Source: an uncultured Eubacterium sp. (GTDB lineage Bacteria > Bacillota > Clostridia > Lachnospirales > Lachnospiraceae). Taken from it: a stretch of 22,944 bases of DNA. The stretch is taken from NCBI GenBank assembly GCA_900545725.1, contig URAI01000032.1, positions 1 through 22,944 on the forward strand. Direction: 5' to 3'. This document shows positions 22,853 to 22,944 of the stretch, one piece after another. The stretch's first letter is position 1. Every line of letters begins with the position of its first letter. A program made the position numbers and the translations under genes. A model generated the notes under the pieces. It had not been told where the DNA came from and made no database searches. It saw only the letters and a list, made by a program, of their open reading frames with translations.

Positions 22853-22944
22853 ATGGCTACACAGTACTCAGAAGAATTTAAGAAAGATGTGTTGTGGTCA
22901 AGCTTTTTTGTAACACTACGACCTAATTTCTGCCACAGGGTTTA
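22853..22944 (+). mobile_element. Start of an IS3-type transposase OrfA, broken, running off the window
   Basis: An ATG with GGAGG eight bases upstream begins MATQYSEEFKKDV, typical of the HTH-type OrfA of IS3-family elements (usual continuation: more charged helix residues and a helix-turn-helix). From about 22889 the reading gives WSSFFVTLRPNFC, which no longer resembles the family, although the frame stays open to the edge. The likely explanation is an insertion or rearrangement in the first codons of the transposase gene; the new sequence could be the end of another element. The rest is outside the window. Confidence 0.5.

Noticed and set aside
1..22944. tRNA, rRNA or CRISPR array
   Set aside because: No cloverleaf-like segment, rRNA core sequence or regularly spaced direct repeats were seen on either strand.

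Overview
The window is the replication-origin region of a low-GC Firmicute, most likely a member of the Lachnospiraceae or a close clostridial relative. Four things point there: the gene order (rsmG, mnmG, mnmE, jag, yidC, yidD, rnpA and rpmH on one side of the origin; dnaA, dnaN, yaaA and recF on the other), the strong AGGAGG-type ribosome binding sites, AT-rich intergenic DNA, and a Bacillus-type two-part origin. The species cannot be fixed from the sequence alone.

Region 1 (62-7404, minus strand) is the leftward replichore arm. It holds ribosomal protein L34, RNase P protein, the membrane-insertion pair YidD/YidC, the KH-R3H RNA-binding protein Jag (KhpB), the tRNA wobble-uridine modification pair MnmE/MnmG, and the 16S rRNA methyltransferase RsmG. 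Two intrinsic terminators, one after rpmH and one after jag, split it into rpmH / rnpA-yidD-yidC-jag / mnmE-mnmG-rsmG. A ladder of DnaA-box-like sites lies inside mnmE.

Region 2 (7405-9433) is the bipartite oriC around dnaA. Upstream of dnaA are consensus and near-consensus DnaA boxes, two of them facing each other inside a perfect 9-bp inverted repeat. Downstream are degenerate boxes followed by seven perfect CTA triplets (a DnaA-trio array) and an AT-rich stretch, the layout of the Bacillus subtilis basal unwinding system.

Region 3 (9434-11994, plus strand) is dnaN, yaaA (S4 domain) and recF. In most relatives the gyrase genes follow soon after recF; here they do not appear.

Region 4 (12043-22341, plus strand) is a tightly packed five-gene defence operon starting 48 nt after recF: a type I restriction R subunit (HsdR) without any HsdM or HsdS in view; an 849-residue fusion of two zinc metallopeptidase domains (YgjP-like and ImmA/IrrE-like) with a C-terminal helix-turn-helix; an EVE-domain McrB; McrC; and a RhuM-family protein. 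Spacings of 3, 23, -4 and 14 nt suggest one transcript. This combination is the best candidate for an unusual system: a nuclease-helicase without its methylase, a probable protease-regulator, and a modified-DNA-targeting McrBC pair.

Region 5 (22342-22944) is mobile-element debris. It has several short pieces resembling the C-terminus of the 23S rRNA uracil methyltransferase RlmD, a gene end that I recall as an integration site for Firmicute mobile elements, and then the first codons of an IS3-type transposase that is itself broken. The right edge of the island therefore looks like a recombination hotspot, and the missing hsdM/hsdS and gyrase genes may lie beyond it.
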